Source: Streptomyces sp. NBC_01465 | GTDB lineage: Bacteria; Actinomycetota; Actinomycetes; Streptomycetales; Streptomycetaceae | Assembly (NCBI RefSeq): GCF_036227325.1 | Contig: NZ_CP109467.1 | Coordinates: forward strand, 992,001 to 1,056,000 | Direction of reading: 5' to 3' | DNA length: 64,000 nucleotides | Shown: piece by piece, positions 1-6,689 of the stretch | Position numbering within the stretch: the stretch's first letter is position 1 | Layout: each line of letters begins with the position of its first letter | Translations under genes and position numbers: made by a program | Notes under the pieces: model-generated | Databases searched by the model: none | Seen by the model: only the letters and a program-made list of their open reading frames with translations | Told to the model about the DNA's origin: nothing

Positions 1-374
1 CGGGTGCGGTCGCGACCCGTGACGCCGAGGATCTCCAGCGGCAGCTCGATGTTGTCCTGCACCGTGCGCGAGGACAGCAGGTTGAAGTGCTGGAAGACCA
101 TGCCGATACGGGTGCGTGCCGCGCGCAGTTCCTTGCCCGCGCGCGGGCCCCGTCCCGCCAGCGCGGTGAGGTCGACGCCGTCGACGGTCACCGTGCCCGT
201 GGTGGGGCGCTCGAGGAGGTTGATGCAGCGGATCAGCGAGGACTTGCCGGCGCCGCTCTGGCCGATGACGCCGTACACCTCGCCCTCTCGGACATGAAGG
301 TCGACGCCGTCCAGGGCGGTGACCTCTCGGCCGCGCGAGGCATAGACCTTCGTCAGGCCGGTGGTGGTGATCAC
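1..374 (-). CDS. metN: Methionine ABC transporter ATP-binding protein MetN (partial)
   Basis: This is the N-terminal 124 residues of an ABC ATPase running off the left edge. The Walker A motif GQSGAGKSS lies near residue 37, followed by [18 protein letters not shown] sequence and the Q-loop [13 protein letters not shown], which is typical of MetN and related amino-acid importers. The start GTG at 374 gives [11 protein letters not shown], the usual MetN beginning; the ribosome binding site is weak. MetN powers uptake of methionine with MetI and MetQ, presumably encoded further left. A structured 5' region with a Cys/Met-rich leader ORF lies upstream (544-630), so expression may depend on sulfur amino-acid supply. 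Identity is confident; the substrate is inferred from family resemblance. Confidence 0.88.
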   Translation of the reverse strand, partial: MITTTGLTKVYASRGREVTALDGVDLHVREGEVYGVIGQSGAGKSSLIRCINLLERPTTGTVTVDGVDLTALAGRGPRAGKELRAARTRIGMVFQHFNLLSSRTVQDNIELPLEILGVTGRDRT

Positions 375-394
375 AGAAAATCCGTCACTGTCGA

Positions 395-421
395 GTGCGC
401 GGCGCGATGTCCGCCGGGCAC
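395..421 (-). promoter_or_regulatory. Candidate attenuator hairpin before metN
   Basis: An imperfect inverted repeat: GTGC, two bases, GGCG, seven-base loop, CGCC, two bases, GCAC. It ends about 20 nt before the metN GTG and could hide the initiation region. Its role is inferred from its position downstream of the leader ORF at 544-630; there is no U-tract. Confidence 0.3.
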
Positions 422-448
422 GGGGCATTCGTCTGGAAGCGCAGCACG

Positions 449-462
449 GCCACAGCAGTGGC
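449..462 (-). promoter_or_regulatory. Small hairpin in the metN 5' region
   Basis: A perfect five-base stem (GCCAC / GTGGC) with a four-base loop lies between the leader ORF and metN. It is a candidate partner in an attenuation switch with the hairpin at 395-421. It is short, so chance is possible. Confidence 0.25.
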
Positions 463-543
463 TACCTGAAGTACCTGGAGGCAATTCGTGCGCGGGGCAG
501 GCTCTTGGTCTCGCTTCGGGGCGCGGGACTCAGGCGGGGACCC

Positions 544-630
544 TCAGAAGTCGCACATTCGACACATACAACGAGCACCGGGCGTCATCATCGCCTCGGT
601 CGCAAGGGTGCGGCTGCTCGTCGTGGTCAT
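544..630 (-). CDS. Cys/Met-rich leader peptide upstream of metN
   Basis: A 28-codon ORF, ATG at 630 to TGA at 544, ends in the residues RCMCRMCDF. It holds three Cys codons and five Met codons, with Cys-Met-Cys-Arg-Met-Cys packed just before the stop. It lies 169 nt upstream of metN in the same direction. A TTTACT/TTACTT box sits 6-7 nt before the ATG with no ribosome binding site, so it may be read from a leaderless transcript. Cys-rich leaderless upstream ORFs act as cysteine-responsive attenuators in mycobacteria; the alternating Cys/Met codons suggest a sulfur amino-acid sensing attenuator for methionine uptake. The ORF is seen directly; its translation and function are inferred. Confidence 0.6.
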   Translation of the reverse strand: MTTTSSRTLATEAMMTPGARCMCRMCDF

Positions 631-701
631 GCAGGCAAGTAAACCAGACATGAGTACGGGGCCAGGGAGGATGTCCGAATAGCGGACGCCCTCGTCTCAC
701 G

Positions 702-1349
702 TCAGCCGGCCGTCGTGATCTCCAGTCCACCTGCCACGACCTGCACCGATACCTCGGAGAGATCGGTGAGGACGACGTCGGCGACCAGCTCCGAGCGGTC
801 GTGCGTTGTGGCCAAGGCCACGGTCTTCATCCCGGCCGCGCGCCCCGCCTGGAGTCCTGCGGGGGCGTCCTCGAAGACCACGCAGCGCGCCGGATCGACG
901 CCCAGGCGAGCGGCGCCGAGGAGGTACGGCTCGGGGTCGGGCTTGCCGCGGGTGATGTCGTCGGCGGCGATCGTCACCTTGGGGGTGATGCCGACTTCGG
1001 CGAGCCGGGCCTCCGCAAGACGGCGGCCGGCCGAGGTGACGACGGCCCAGCGGTGCGGGGGCAGTGAGGCGAGGAGGGCCGCCGTGCCGGGGAGGAGCTC
1101 GACTCCCCCGCGTACGTCCTCGACCTCCAGCTGTTCGATCCGGGCCAGGGCGCCGGGCACGGTCTCCGCGGGCAGCAGGTCGGCGACGATCTCGGCGGCG
1201 GGGCGGCCGTGCAGTTCGATCGCGGCGAAGTCCGCCGCCGTGACGCCGTACTCCTGCGCCCACCGCGTCCAGCAGCGGTTCACCGACTCCAGGGAGGAGA
1301 CGAGGGTTCCGTCGTTGTCGAACAGGAGGGCATCGGCGTAGATCTTCAT
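702..1349 (-). CDS. HAD-superfamily sugar-phosphatase-like hydrolase
   Basis: A 215-residue haloacid dehalogenase-type phosphatase. Motif I is LLFDNDGTLV near residue 8 (nucleophile Asp, with DND in place of the common DMD/DLD), motif II is VVTSA, the motif III Lys lies in RGKPDPEPY, and motif IV is VVFEDAPAG. The short helical cap resembles beta-phosphoglucomutase / glycerol-3-phosphatase relatives. ATG at 1349 was chosen because it starts MKIYADALLF just before motif I; the reading frame continues upstream to 1388 without conserved sequence. It probably dephosphorylates a small phosphosugar in the cytoplasm; the substrate is unknown. It reads divergently from the membrane-protein gene at 1421. 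Confidence 0.85.
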   Translation of the reverse strand: MKIYADALLFDNDGTLVSSLESVNRCWTRWAQEYGVTAADFAAIELHGRPAAEIVADLLPAETVPGALARIEQLEVEDVRGGVELLPGTAALLASLPPHRWAVVTSAGRRLAEARLAEVGITPKVTIAADDITRGKPDPEPYLLGAARLGVDPARCVVFEDAPAGLQAGRAAGMKTVALATTHDRSELVADVVLTDLSEVSVQVVAGGLEITTAG

Positions 1350-1420
1350 GGTCGTCGACCCTACGTGCGGGGCCGGGGCCGCGCGCATCGGGCCTTTCGC
1401 CGCGTAATACCCTCGACGTC

Positions 1421-1780
1421 ATGCTTGACGCCCTCACGTTCGCGGTCGCAGCCGCCGCGCTCGTACTCGCCGCCTGGTGCGGTCATGCCGCCTACCGGGA
1501 CCAGCCCACCAAGGACTGGCACTTCATCGGCATGGCCGTCGTCTCGGTCCTCGCCCTGGTGCAGATGGTGATCGGCTTCGTGCAGCTGGGGCGCGGGGAG
1601 CGGCCGGAGCAGGGCACGGCGGTCTTCGTCGCGTATCTGATCGGCGCGTTCGCGGCCGTCCCCGCCGCCGGGGTGCTGTCGCTGTCCGAGCGGACCCGGT
1701 GGGGTTCGGTGACGGTCTCGGCCGGGGCCGTGGTGCTTGCAGTGCTCGAAGTACGGCTCTACGACATCTGGGGAGGCTGA
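1421..1780 (+). CDS. Small integral membrane protein
   Basis: A 119-residue protein with about four hydrophobic segments (residues 4-22, 37-56, 66-86, 93-110) and no recognised catalytic motif. A TACCCT box ends 7 nt before the ATG and there is no ribosome binding site, so the mRNA may be leaderless. It is followed after 2 nt by a second membrane-protein gene (1783-2193), and the two are probably cotranscribed. I do not recognise a function. Confidence 0.75.
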   Translation: MLDALTFAVAAAALVLAAWCGHAAYRDQPTKDWHFIGMAVVSVLALVQMVIGFVQLGRGERPEQGTAVFVAYLIGAFAAVPAAGVLSLSERTRWGSVTVSAGAVVLAVLEVRLYDIWGG

Positions 1781-1782
1781 CG

Positions 1783-2193
1783 ATGACCGCAGCTGAGGAG
1801 AAGCCGGCGTACCAGCTGGGCACCGGGCCCGGACGGGTCCTGGTCTGGTTCTACGGCGTCTTCACCGTCGCCGCCGCGTCCCGCTCGATCGTCCAGATGA
1901 TCATGGACTTCGGCAAGGCGCCGCTCGCCTACACGCTGTCCGCCGTCGCGGCCGTGGTGTACGGATTCATCACGTACTCCCTGGTGCGGGGCGGCGAGAA
2001 GGCCCGCAGGGCGGCGCTGGTGTGCTGCGCCGCCGAGCTGGTCTTCGTCCTCGTCGTCGGCACCTGGACGCTGGCCGACCCGTCCGCGTTCCCGGACGCG
2101 ACGGTGTGGTCGGACTACGGGATGGGCTATCTGTTCATCCCGGTGATCCTGCCGGTGCTCGGCATGTTGTGGCTGCGGAAGGCCAAGCGCTAG
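1783..2193 (+). CDS. Small integral membrane protein
   Basis: A 136-residue protein with four predicted membrane spans (about 20-42, 50-68, 78-98, 110-130) and a basic end RKAKR. ATG at 1783 follows GGGAGG by 6 nt, and that ribosome binding site lies inside the end of the preceding gene, indicating coupled expression. The arrangement resembles small DoxX- or DUF-type actinobacterial membrane proteins, but no family can be named from sequence alone. The function is unknown. Confidence 0.75.
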   Translation: MTAAEEKPAYQLGTGPGRVLVWFYGVFTVAAASRSIVQMIMDFGKAPLAYTLSAVAAVVYGFITYSLVRGGEKARRAALVCCAAELVFVLVVGTWTLADPSAFPDATVWSDYGMGYLFIPVILPVLGMLWLRKAKR

Positions 2194-2196
2194 GCG

Positions 2197-2700
2197 CTAC
2201 GCGCTCGTTGCGTACGCCCCCGCCTCGGCCTCCTTCTCCAGGGTCACGACCGTGAGGGCCGGGCTCGCCTGGCGCGCGGAGATCTGGACGTAACCGTGGC
2301 TCCGGTAGAGCCGCAGGTTGTGCTCGCTGCGGTGGCCGGTGAAGAGCTGGAAGCGCTTGGCTGCCGGCTCCGCGACGAAATGGGCCTCTATGGCGTCGAG
2401 CAGCCTGCCGCCGAGGCCGTGGCGCTGCATGCGCGGGTGGACGATCAGCTTGCCGATCCTGGCCGTGCCGCCGGCATCGACCGTGCCGCGTACGGATGCC
2501 ACCACCTCGTCGCCGAGGCGCGCCACCAGCGCGTACCCGTCGGCCAGTTCGGCCCCCAGGGCCTCGAGGGTCTGGGTGAGGGGCTCGATGGAGTAGTCGC
2601 CGTAGAGTTCGGCCTCGCTCTGATAGCACAGGTACTGGAGCTTCAGAATCTGTTCGGCGTCCTGCGCAGTTGCCGCATGGATGGTCACGCTCATGCCCAT
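2197..2700 (-). CDS. GNAT-family N-acetyltransferase
   Basis: A 167-residue acetyltransferase. The acetyl-CoA-binding region is visible as LIVHPRMQRHGLGGRLLDAIE (residues about 88-108), followed by a C-terminal strand with LRLYRSHGYV. ATG at 2700 follows GGGAGG by 9 nt; an alternative ATG lies two codons in. It transfers an acetyl group from acetyl-CoA to an unidentified amine acceptor. It ends 3 nt from the convergent membrane-protein gene and lies just downstream of the sigma-factor-like gene. Confidence 0.82.
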   Translation of the reverse strand: MGMSVTIHAATAQDAEQILKLQYLCYQSEAELYGDYSIEPLTQTLEALGAELADGYALVARLGDEVVASVRGTVDAGGTARIGKLIVHPRMQRHGLGGRLLDAIEAHFVAEPAAKRFQLFTGHRSEHNLRLYRSHGYVQISARQASPALTVVTLEKEAEAGAYATSA

Positions 2701-2737
2701 GTGTGCATGCCTCCCGCTCACCTGTTCCGCCGGTTGT

Positions 2738-3232
2738 CTAACGCTCCCTTCCCCTGACTCCGGGAGCTGCAACCTCCGCCGCCAGCATTCTGCGCAGGCA
2801 TCCCAGGCAACGGGAACGAACCGGACCAAGACTCCCCTGTGACATTCCCAACTCCCCTGCGATCTCCCGGTAGGTGGGGTCGTCCGGGGAGAGCATCGCG
2901 GCGAGCAGTTCGGGGCAGCGGCCGGGCGTCCTGGTGACCGCCGCGCGCACCTCTCGGCGCTGTTCCGCAGTGAGGGCGTGGTGCTCGGGGCGGGTCTCGG
3001 CGGACTCGGACGGCTCGACGGCGTACGGGAGTTCACGCCGCGCCAGGCGCCGGGCCCGCCGCGCCTCGGCCCGTACGGCGGAGCGCACCCAGCGCCTGGG
3101 CTCCGCCGGGGTCTGCTCCAGGAGCCGTACCCAGACGGCCTGTTCGAGGTCGGCGGGGTCGATACCAGCGGCGGAGGCTTCGGCGGCGGCCTCTGCGGCG
3201 AGAAGCGGAGTCAGTTCTTCTACGAGGTTCAT
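2738..3232 (-). CDS. Small sigma-70-family (ECF-like) regulator
   Basis: A 164-residue, Arg/Ala-rich protein. The C-terminal half has a sigma-region-4-like helix-turn-helix, TYREIAGELGMSQGSLGPVR at about 118-137, and the N-terminal half (DLEQAVWVRLLE, RRWVRSAVRAEARRA) resembles a degenerate region 2. This suggests a short alternative sigma factor or sigma-like activator. No anti-sigma gene is adjacent; a GNAT acetyltransferase follows after 37 nt. Region 2 is weak, so DNA-melting ability is uncertain. The ribosome binding site before ATG 3232 is poor. Confidence 0.7.
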   Translation of the reverse strand: MNLVEELTPLLAAEAAAEASAAGIDPADLEQAVWVRLLEQTPAEPRRWVRSAVRAEARRARRLARRELPYAVEPSESAETRPEHHALTAEQRREVRAAVTRTPGRCPELLAAMLSPDDPTYREIAGELGMSQGSLGPVRSRCLGCLRRMLAAEVAAPGVRGRER

Positions 3233-3297
3233 GCCGGGCGGGACGCGGCGGCCGCGGGCGGCGGTTTCCGCGGGGGCCGCATCTCACCCGTACGGGG

Positions 3298-4446
3298 TCA
3301 GCGGCGGTTGAAGTCCGCCGCGGCGAGGAGGGCGGTGTCCGCGTTGTCGGAGAAGACCCCGTCGATGCCGGTCTCGAAGTACCGCTGGAAGGCGCCGAAC
3401 GCGTCGCCGTAGGCGTTGGGGTCGGTCCCCTTGCGGTACTCGGCGGGCAGGAAGGAGTTCTCGTTGCGCATCGTGTACGGGTGGAGGATCAGCCCCTGCG
3501 CATGGGCGTCGCGCACGAGCGTGGTCGGCTGGGTGAGCTTGCCCGACGCGTCCTTGGGGATGATCAGGTCGAGGGTGGGGCCGATGCCCTGGGCGTACGA
3601 GGCGATCCACTTGAGCCCGGCGGGCGTGACGAGGTCGTCGACCGTACGCAGGTCGCCCGACGCGACGAAGTCCCAGGGGCGGGTGCCGGCGCCGGAGAGC
3701 AGCACGACGCCGGGCGTCGAGACGAGCCGGGAGAGGCGCTGGATGGAGGTGGGCTCGAAGGACTGGAGGATCAGCGGGGAATTGCGGTGGTCGCGCCCGT
3801 ACTTGCGGAGCAGCTTGACGACCCGCTCCTCCAGGCCGAGGCCGATCCCGCGGAAGTAGGTGGGGTGCTTGGTCTCGACGTACAGCCAGACCGGCTTGCC
3901 GCGCTTGCGCCCTTCCTTCTCGGCCCAGCGCAGCACCTCCTCGAAGGTGGGGATGGACCAGCGGCCGTCGTAGAGCGTGTTGCGCTGCCGGTTGCCCGGG
4001 ATGCGCTCCTTGGCGCGCAGCGTCTTGAGCTCTGCAAGCGTGAAGTCCTCGGTGAACCAGCCCGTGATCGCGACGCCGTCGACGGTCTTGGTGGTCTTGC
4101 GCGCGGCGAACTCGGGGTGGTCCGAGACGTTGGTGGTCGCCGTGATGTCGTTCTCGTGCCGGCAGACGAGATGCCCGTCCTTGGTCGGCACGAGGTCCTG
4201 CTCGATGAGGTGCGCGCCGAGTTCGAGGGCGAGCTGGTACGAGCCGAAGGTGTGCTCGGGCCGGTAACCGGCGGTCCCGCGGTGCCCGATGACGGTCGGC
4301 ACGGGCAGCTCCTTGTACGAGGCCCCGTGTCCCCCGCTGCGCTCGTCGGCTCTCGCCACGGCGGGCAGCCCGAACGCGGCTGTGGACAGCACAGCCGCTC
4401 CCAGTACGGTCCGCCGGCCGGGGCTCTTCTCCGCGCCCTGAGTCAT
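3298..4446 (-). CDS. Secreted glycerophosphodiester phosphodiesterase
   Basis: A 382-residue exported GDPD-family enzyme that hydrolyses glycerophosphodiesters to glycerol-3-phosphate and an alcohol. A twin-arginine signal GRRTVLGAAV precedes a hydrophobic stretch ending AVARA (about residue 32). The catalytic core shows VIGHRGTAGYRPEHT (His and Arg, about 52-66), LIEQDLVPTKDGHLVCRHE (metal ligands) and a late VETKHP motif. ATG at 4446 starts MTQGAEKSPGRR; an upstream in-frame start at 4473 would add nine residues without improving the signal. It is likely important for phosphate or glycerol scavenging outside the cell. Confidence 0.88.
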   Translation of the reverse strand: MTQGAEKSPGRRTVLGAAVLSTAAFGLPAVARADERSGGHGASYKELPVPTVIGHRGTAGYRPEHTFGSYQLALELGAHLIEQDLVPTKDGHLVCRHENDITATTNVSDHPEFAARKTTKTVDGVAITGWFTEDFTLAELKTLRAKERIPGNRQRNTLYDGRWSIPTFEEVLRWAEKEGRKRGKPVWLYVETKHPTYFRGIGLGLEERVVKLLRKYGRDHRNSPLILQSFEPTSIQRLSRLVSTPGVVLLSGAGTRPWDFVASGDLRTVDDLVTPAGLKWIASYAQGIGPTLDLIIPKDASGKLTQPTTLVRDAHAQGLILHPYTMRNENSFLPAEYRKGTDPNAYGDAFGAFQRYFETGIDGVFSDNADTALLAAADFNRR

Positions 4447-4581
4447 GAAAGCTCCCTGTGTGATGTCCCGCACCTGTCAAAGCGAAGTGCCCGATGGTAG
4501 GCAGCCGGGGCTTACGAACGGGAGAGCGTGGACACAACGGCGTGGTGCGCGCAGGTGTCCAATCGACGCCCGTCGATCTTC

Positions 4582-4632
4582 TTGAGCGTTCGCTCAAAAT
4601 GGGCTAGCTTGCAGTTTGAGCAAACGCTCAAA
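4582..4632 (+). promoter_or_regulatory. Promoter with two palindromic TetR-type operators
   Basis: Operator 1 (4582-4597) is a perfect dyad TTGAGCG-TT-CGCTCAA. Operator 2 (4615-4632) has arms TTTGAGC and GCTCAAA around AAAC. A sigma-70-like promoter, TTGAGC (4582-4587), 17 bp, TAGCTT (4605-4610), has its -35 inside operator 1 and its expected start point inside operator 2. It drives the SRPBCC-DUF4166-TetR operon, so autorepression by the TetR protein at 6035 is likely. Confidence 0.75.
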
Positions 4633-4659
4633 ACCGTGAGAAGGAGGGGGCTTGCGGCC

Positions 4660-5361
4660 ATGGGTCTGTACGTGGAGACCGTGATCGACGCCGATATGGA
4701 CGTCCTCTGGGAGCGGACCCAGAACCCGGCGCTGCACCAGTCCTGGGACCTGAGGTTCACCTCGATCTCCTACCTGCCCCGCACCGAGGGGGAGCCGCAG
4801 CGCTTCCGCTACGCGACCCGGCTGCTGCCCCTCCTGTGGATCGCCGGCACCGGAGTCAGCGCGGGCGAGCGGCAGCGGTCCGACGGCACGCGCGTCTCGG
4901 CGCTGCGCTTCGCCTCGGACCACCCGCTCTCGCTGCTCGCCAAGGGCAGCGGCTACTGGCGCTACGTCCCCGGCCCCGCCGGGATCCGTTTCCTGACCGG
5001 CTACGACTACCGCCCGCGCTGGGGTCGCTTCGGGGCCCTCGCCGACCGGCTGGTTTTCCGGCCGCTCATGGGCTGGGCCACCGCCTGGTCCTTCGACCGG
5101 CTGCGACTGTGGTGCGAACGCGGGACCCACCCGCGCGCCGCCCTCACGCGCGCCCTCGGGGAATGCACCCTGCGTCTGGCCCTGGTCCTGGCCGTCCTGC
5201 TCGCCGCTCCCGTCGCCCCGCTCGCCCTCGCGGCCGGCACCGCCGTCCTCGCCGCCCTGCTGCCCCCGCTGCCCGGCACCCCCTCCGCACGCCGCTGCCG
5301 ACGCACCCCGCCAGGGCGCGTCCGTGCCCCTCGCCTGCTTGCCACCCTGGAGCCCTCGTGA
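4660..5361 (+). CDS. SRPBCC-fold protein with C-terminal membrane segment
   Basis: A 233-residue protein. The first 150 residues (MGLYVETVIDADMDVLWERT...) look like a START/SRPBCC lipid-binding fold; residues about 170-205 form a hydrophobic Ala/Leu/Val stretch, and the tail is basic. ATG at 4660 follows AAGGAGGGGG. It is the first gene of a three-gene operon with a DUF4166-like gene (GTGA overlap) and a TetR repressor. A role in binding a hydrophobic ligand or lipid at the membrane is inferred from the fold; no enzymatic residue is recognised. Confidence 0.75.
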   Translation: MGLYVETVIDADMDVLWERTQNPALHQSWDLRFTSISYLPRTEGEPQRFRYATRLLPLLWIAGTGVSAGERQRSDGTRVSALRFASDHPLSLLAKGSGYWRYVPGPAGIRFLTGYDYRPRWGRFGALADRLVFRPLMGWATAWSFDRLRLWCERGTHPRAALTRALGECTLRLALVLAVLLAAPVAPLALAAGTAVLAALLPPLPGTPSARRCRRTPPGRVRAPRLLATLEPS

Positions 5362-6038
5362 CCTCGATCTTCCAGACCCACATGGGCGCCGACTTCGGCC
5401 GCCTGCACCCCGAGATCCGGCGGCGGTTCTCCGTCGGGCTCGACAGCGGCGAAGCGTGCGTCGGGCGCGGGACGATGGAGCGCATCCGCCACGGCGCCCC
5501 TTACGTCAAGCCGTTCCTCCGGCTCGGCGGCATGCGCAACATCCTCGTCCCGCGCGAGGGCCATGACGTGCCCTTCGTCATCGAGAACTTCCCCTACGTG
5601 GACTCCTTCGGCCGCGAGACCGTCACCTTCGTACGGACCTTCCAACTGCCCGACGGCCCCCACCGCTTCGACGCCACCATGGTCTTCAGCCCCGAGCGCG
5701 ACTGCGTCCTCGACTACCTCGGCACCCACCAACACCTCGCCAGCGACCTCCACATGAGCGCCGAGCCCGACGGCTCGCTCCTCATCCGCTCCGGCGAGCA
5801 CCGCTTCCGCGAGGGCCCCGTGGACGTGCACGTCCCCTCCCTGATCGCAGGCGAGGCCGAGGTCCGCGAGTCGTTCGACGAGAGCACCGGCAGCTTCCAG
5901 ATCCGGGTGCGGGTGACCAACCGGCGCTTCGGCTTCCTCTTCGGCTACGAGGGCTCCTTCACCGCCGAGTACGTCAACGCGGGCGGGAGCGGACTCCGCG
6001 CCGGGCTGCGCCCCGTCCGCGAGGAGGCCCGCGCGTGA
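5358..6038 (+). CDS. DUF4166-like protein
   Basis: A 226-residue protein starting at GTG 5358, overlapping the stop of the preceding gene (GTGA). The sequence IFQTHMGADFGRLHPEIRRRF near the start and the repeated strand pattern (VPFVIENFPYVDSFGRETV, FGFLFGYEGSFTAEYV) fit the DUF4166 family, which is often found as the tail of saccharopine-dehydrogenase-like proteins. Its function is unknown; the operon partners (SRPBCC protein and TetR) suggest a small lipid- or ligand-handling unit. It overlaps the tetR gene by 4 nt. Confidence 0.72.
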   Translation: MTSIFQTHMGADFGRLHPEIRRRFSVGLDSGEACVGRGTMERIRHGAPYVKPFLRLGGMRNILVPREGHDVPFVIENFPYVDSFGRETVTFVRTFQLPDGPHRFDATMVFSPERDCVLDYLGTHQHLASDLHMSAEPDGSLLIRSGEHRFREGPVDVHVPSLIAGEAEVRESFDESTGSFQIRVRVTNRRFGFLFGYEGSFTAEYVNAGGSGLRAGLRPVREEARA

Positions 6039-6676
6039 GCGCGTCCGGCGGGGCCACGCGCCTCAAACTCCTCGAAGGAGCCCTGCAGACCCTGGTCGAG
6101 CAGGGCATCGCCAAGACCTCGGCCCGCTCGATCGCGACCACTGCCGGAGTCAACCAGGCGCTGGTCTTCTACCACTTCGGCTCCGTCGACGAACTCCTCG
6201 CCGCTGCCTGCGTGCACGGCGCCGAACAGCGCGTCTCCCGCTACCGCGTGCGCCTCGCCGCCCTCGACTCCGTCACGGAACTCCTGGCCTTCGCCCGTAC
6301 GATGCACGCCGAGGAACGGGCCGCCGGCCAGGTGGCCGTCCTCGGCCAGCTGCTGGCCGCCGGACAGACCGCCCCCGCCCTCGCGGCCGCGACCTCCGCC
6401 GGGCTCGCGCTGTGGATCGAGGAGCTGGAGACCGTCCTGATCCGGCTGCTCGCCGCGACCCCCCTGGCCGCCTTCGCCGACCCCGCCGGGCTGGCCCGTG
6501 CCGCGGCCGCCTCCTTCGTCGGCATCGAACTGTACGAGGGCGTCGACCCCGAGGGTGCCGCCCGCGCCTTGGACTCGCTCGAACAGCTCGCGGTCCTCGC
6601 TCAGGCCCTCGAAGGACTCGGCCCTCTGTCCCAACGGGCCATCACCCACGGGCTGCGCCGCCGCACCCGTGACTGA
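6035..6676 (+). CDS. TetR-family transcriptional regulator, autoregulatory
   Basis: A 213-residue regulator with an N-terminal helix-turn-helix, TSARSIATTAGVNQALVFYHF (about 30-50), ending in the TetR hallmark YHFGS. The C-terminal ligand domain is Ala/Leu-rich with an AFADPAGLARAA segment. GTG at 6035 overlaps the upstream stop (GTGA), so it is the third gene of the operon from 4660. The two TTGAGCG palindromes over the operon promoter are the expected target. The ligand is unknown. Confidence 0.85.
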   Translation: MSASGGATRLKLLEGALQTLVEQGIAKTSARSIATTAGVNQALVFYHFGSVDELLAAACVHGAEQRVSRYRVRLAALDSVTELLAFARTMHAEERAAGQVAVLGQLLAAGQTAPALAAATSAGLALWIEELETVLIRLLAATPLAAFADPAGLARAAAASFVGIELYEGVDPEGAARALDSLEQLAVLAQALEGLGPLSQRAITHGLRRRTRD

Positions 6677-6689
6677 CCCTTGTGCTCCC

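Noticed and set aside
375..701. SAM-type riboswitch upstream of metN
   Set aside because: I looked for the conserved SAM-I and SAM-IV core sequences and saw none; only the leader ORF and hairpins are supported.
3284..4597. 437-codon leftward frame overlapping the phosphodiesterase gene
   Set aside because: It is the neighbouring frame of the same strand, Arg-rich, without motifs; the GDPD frame is unmistakable.
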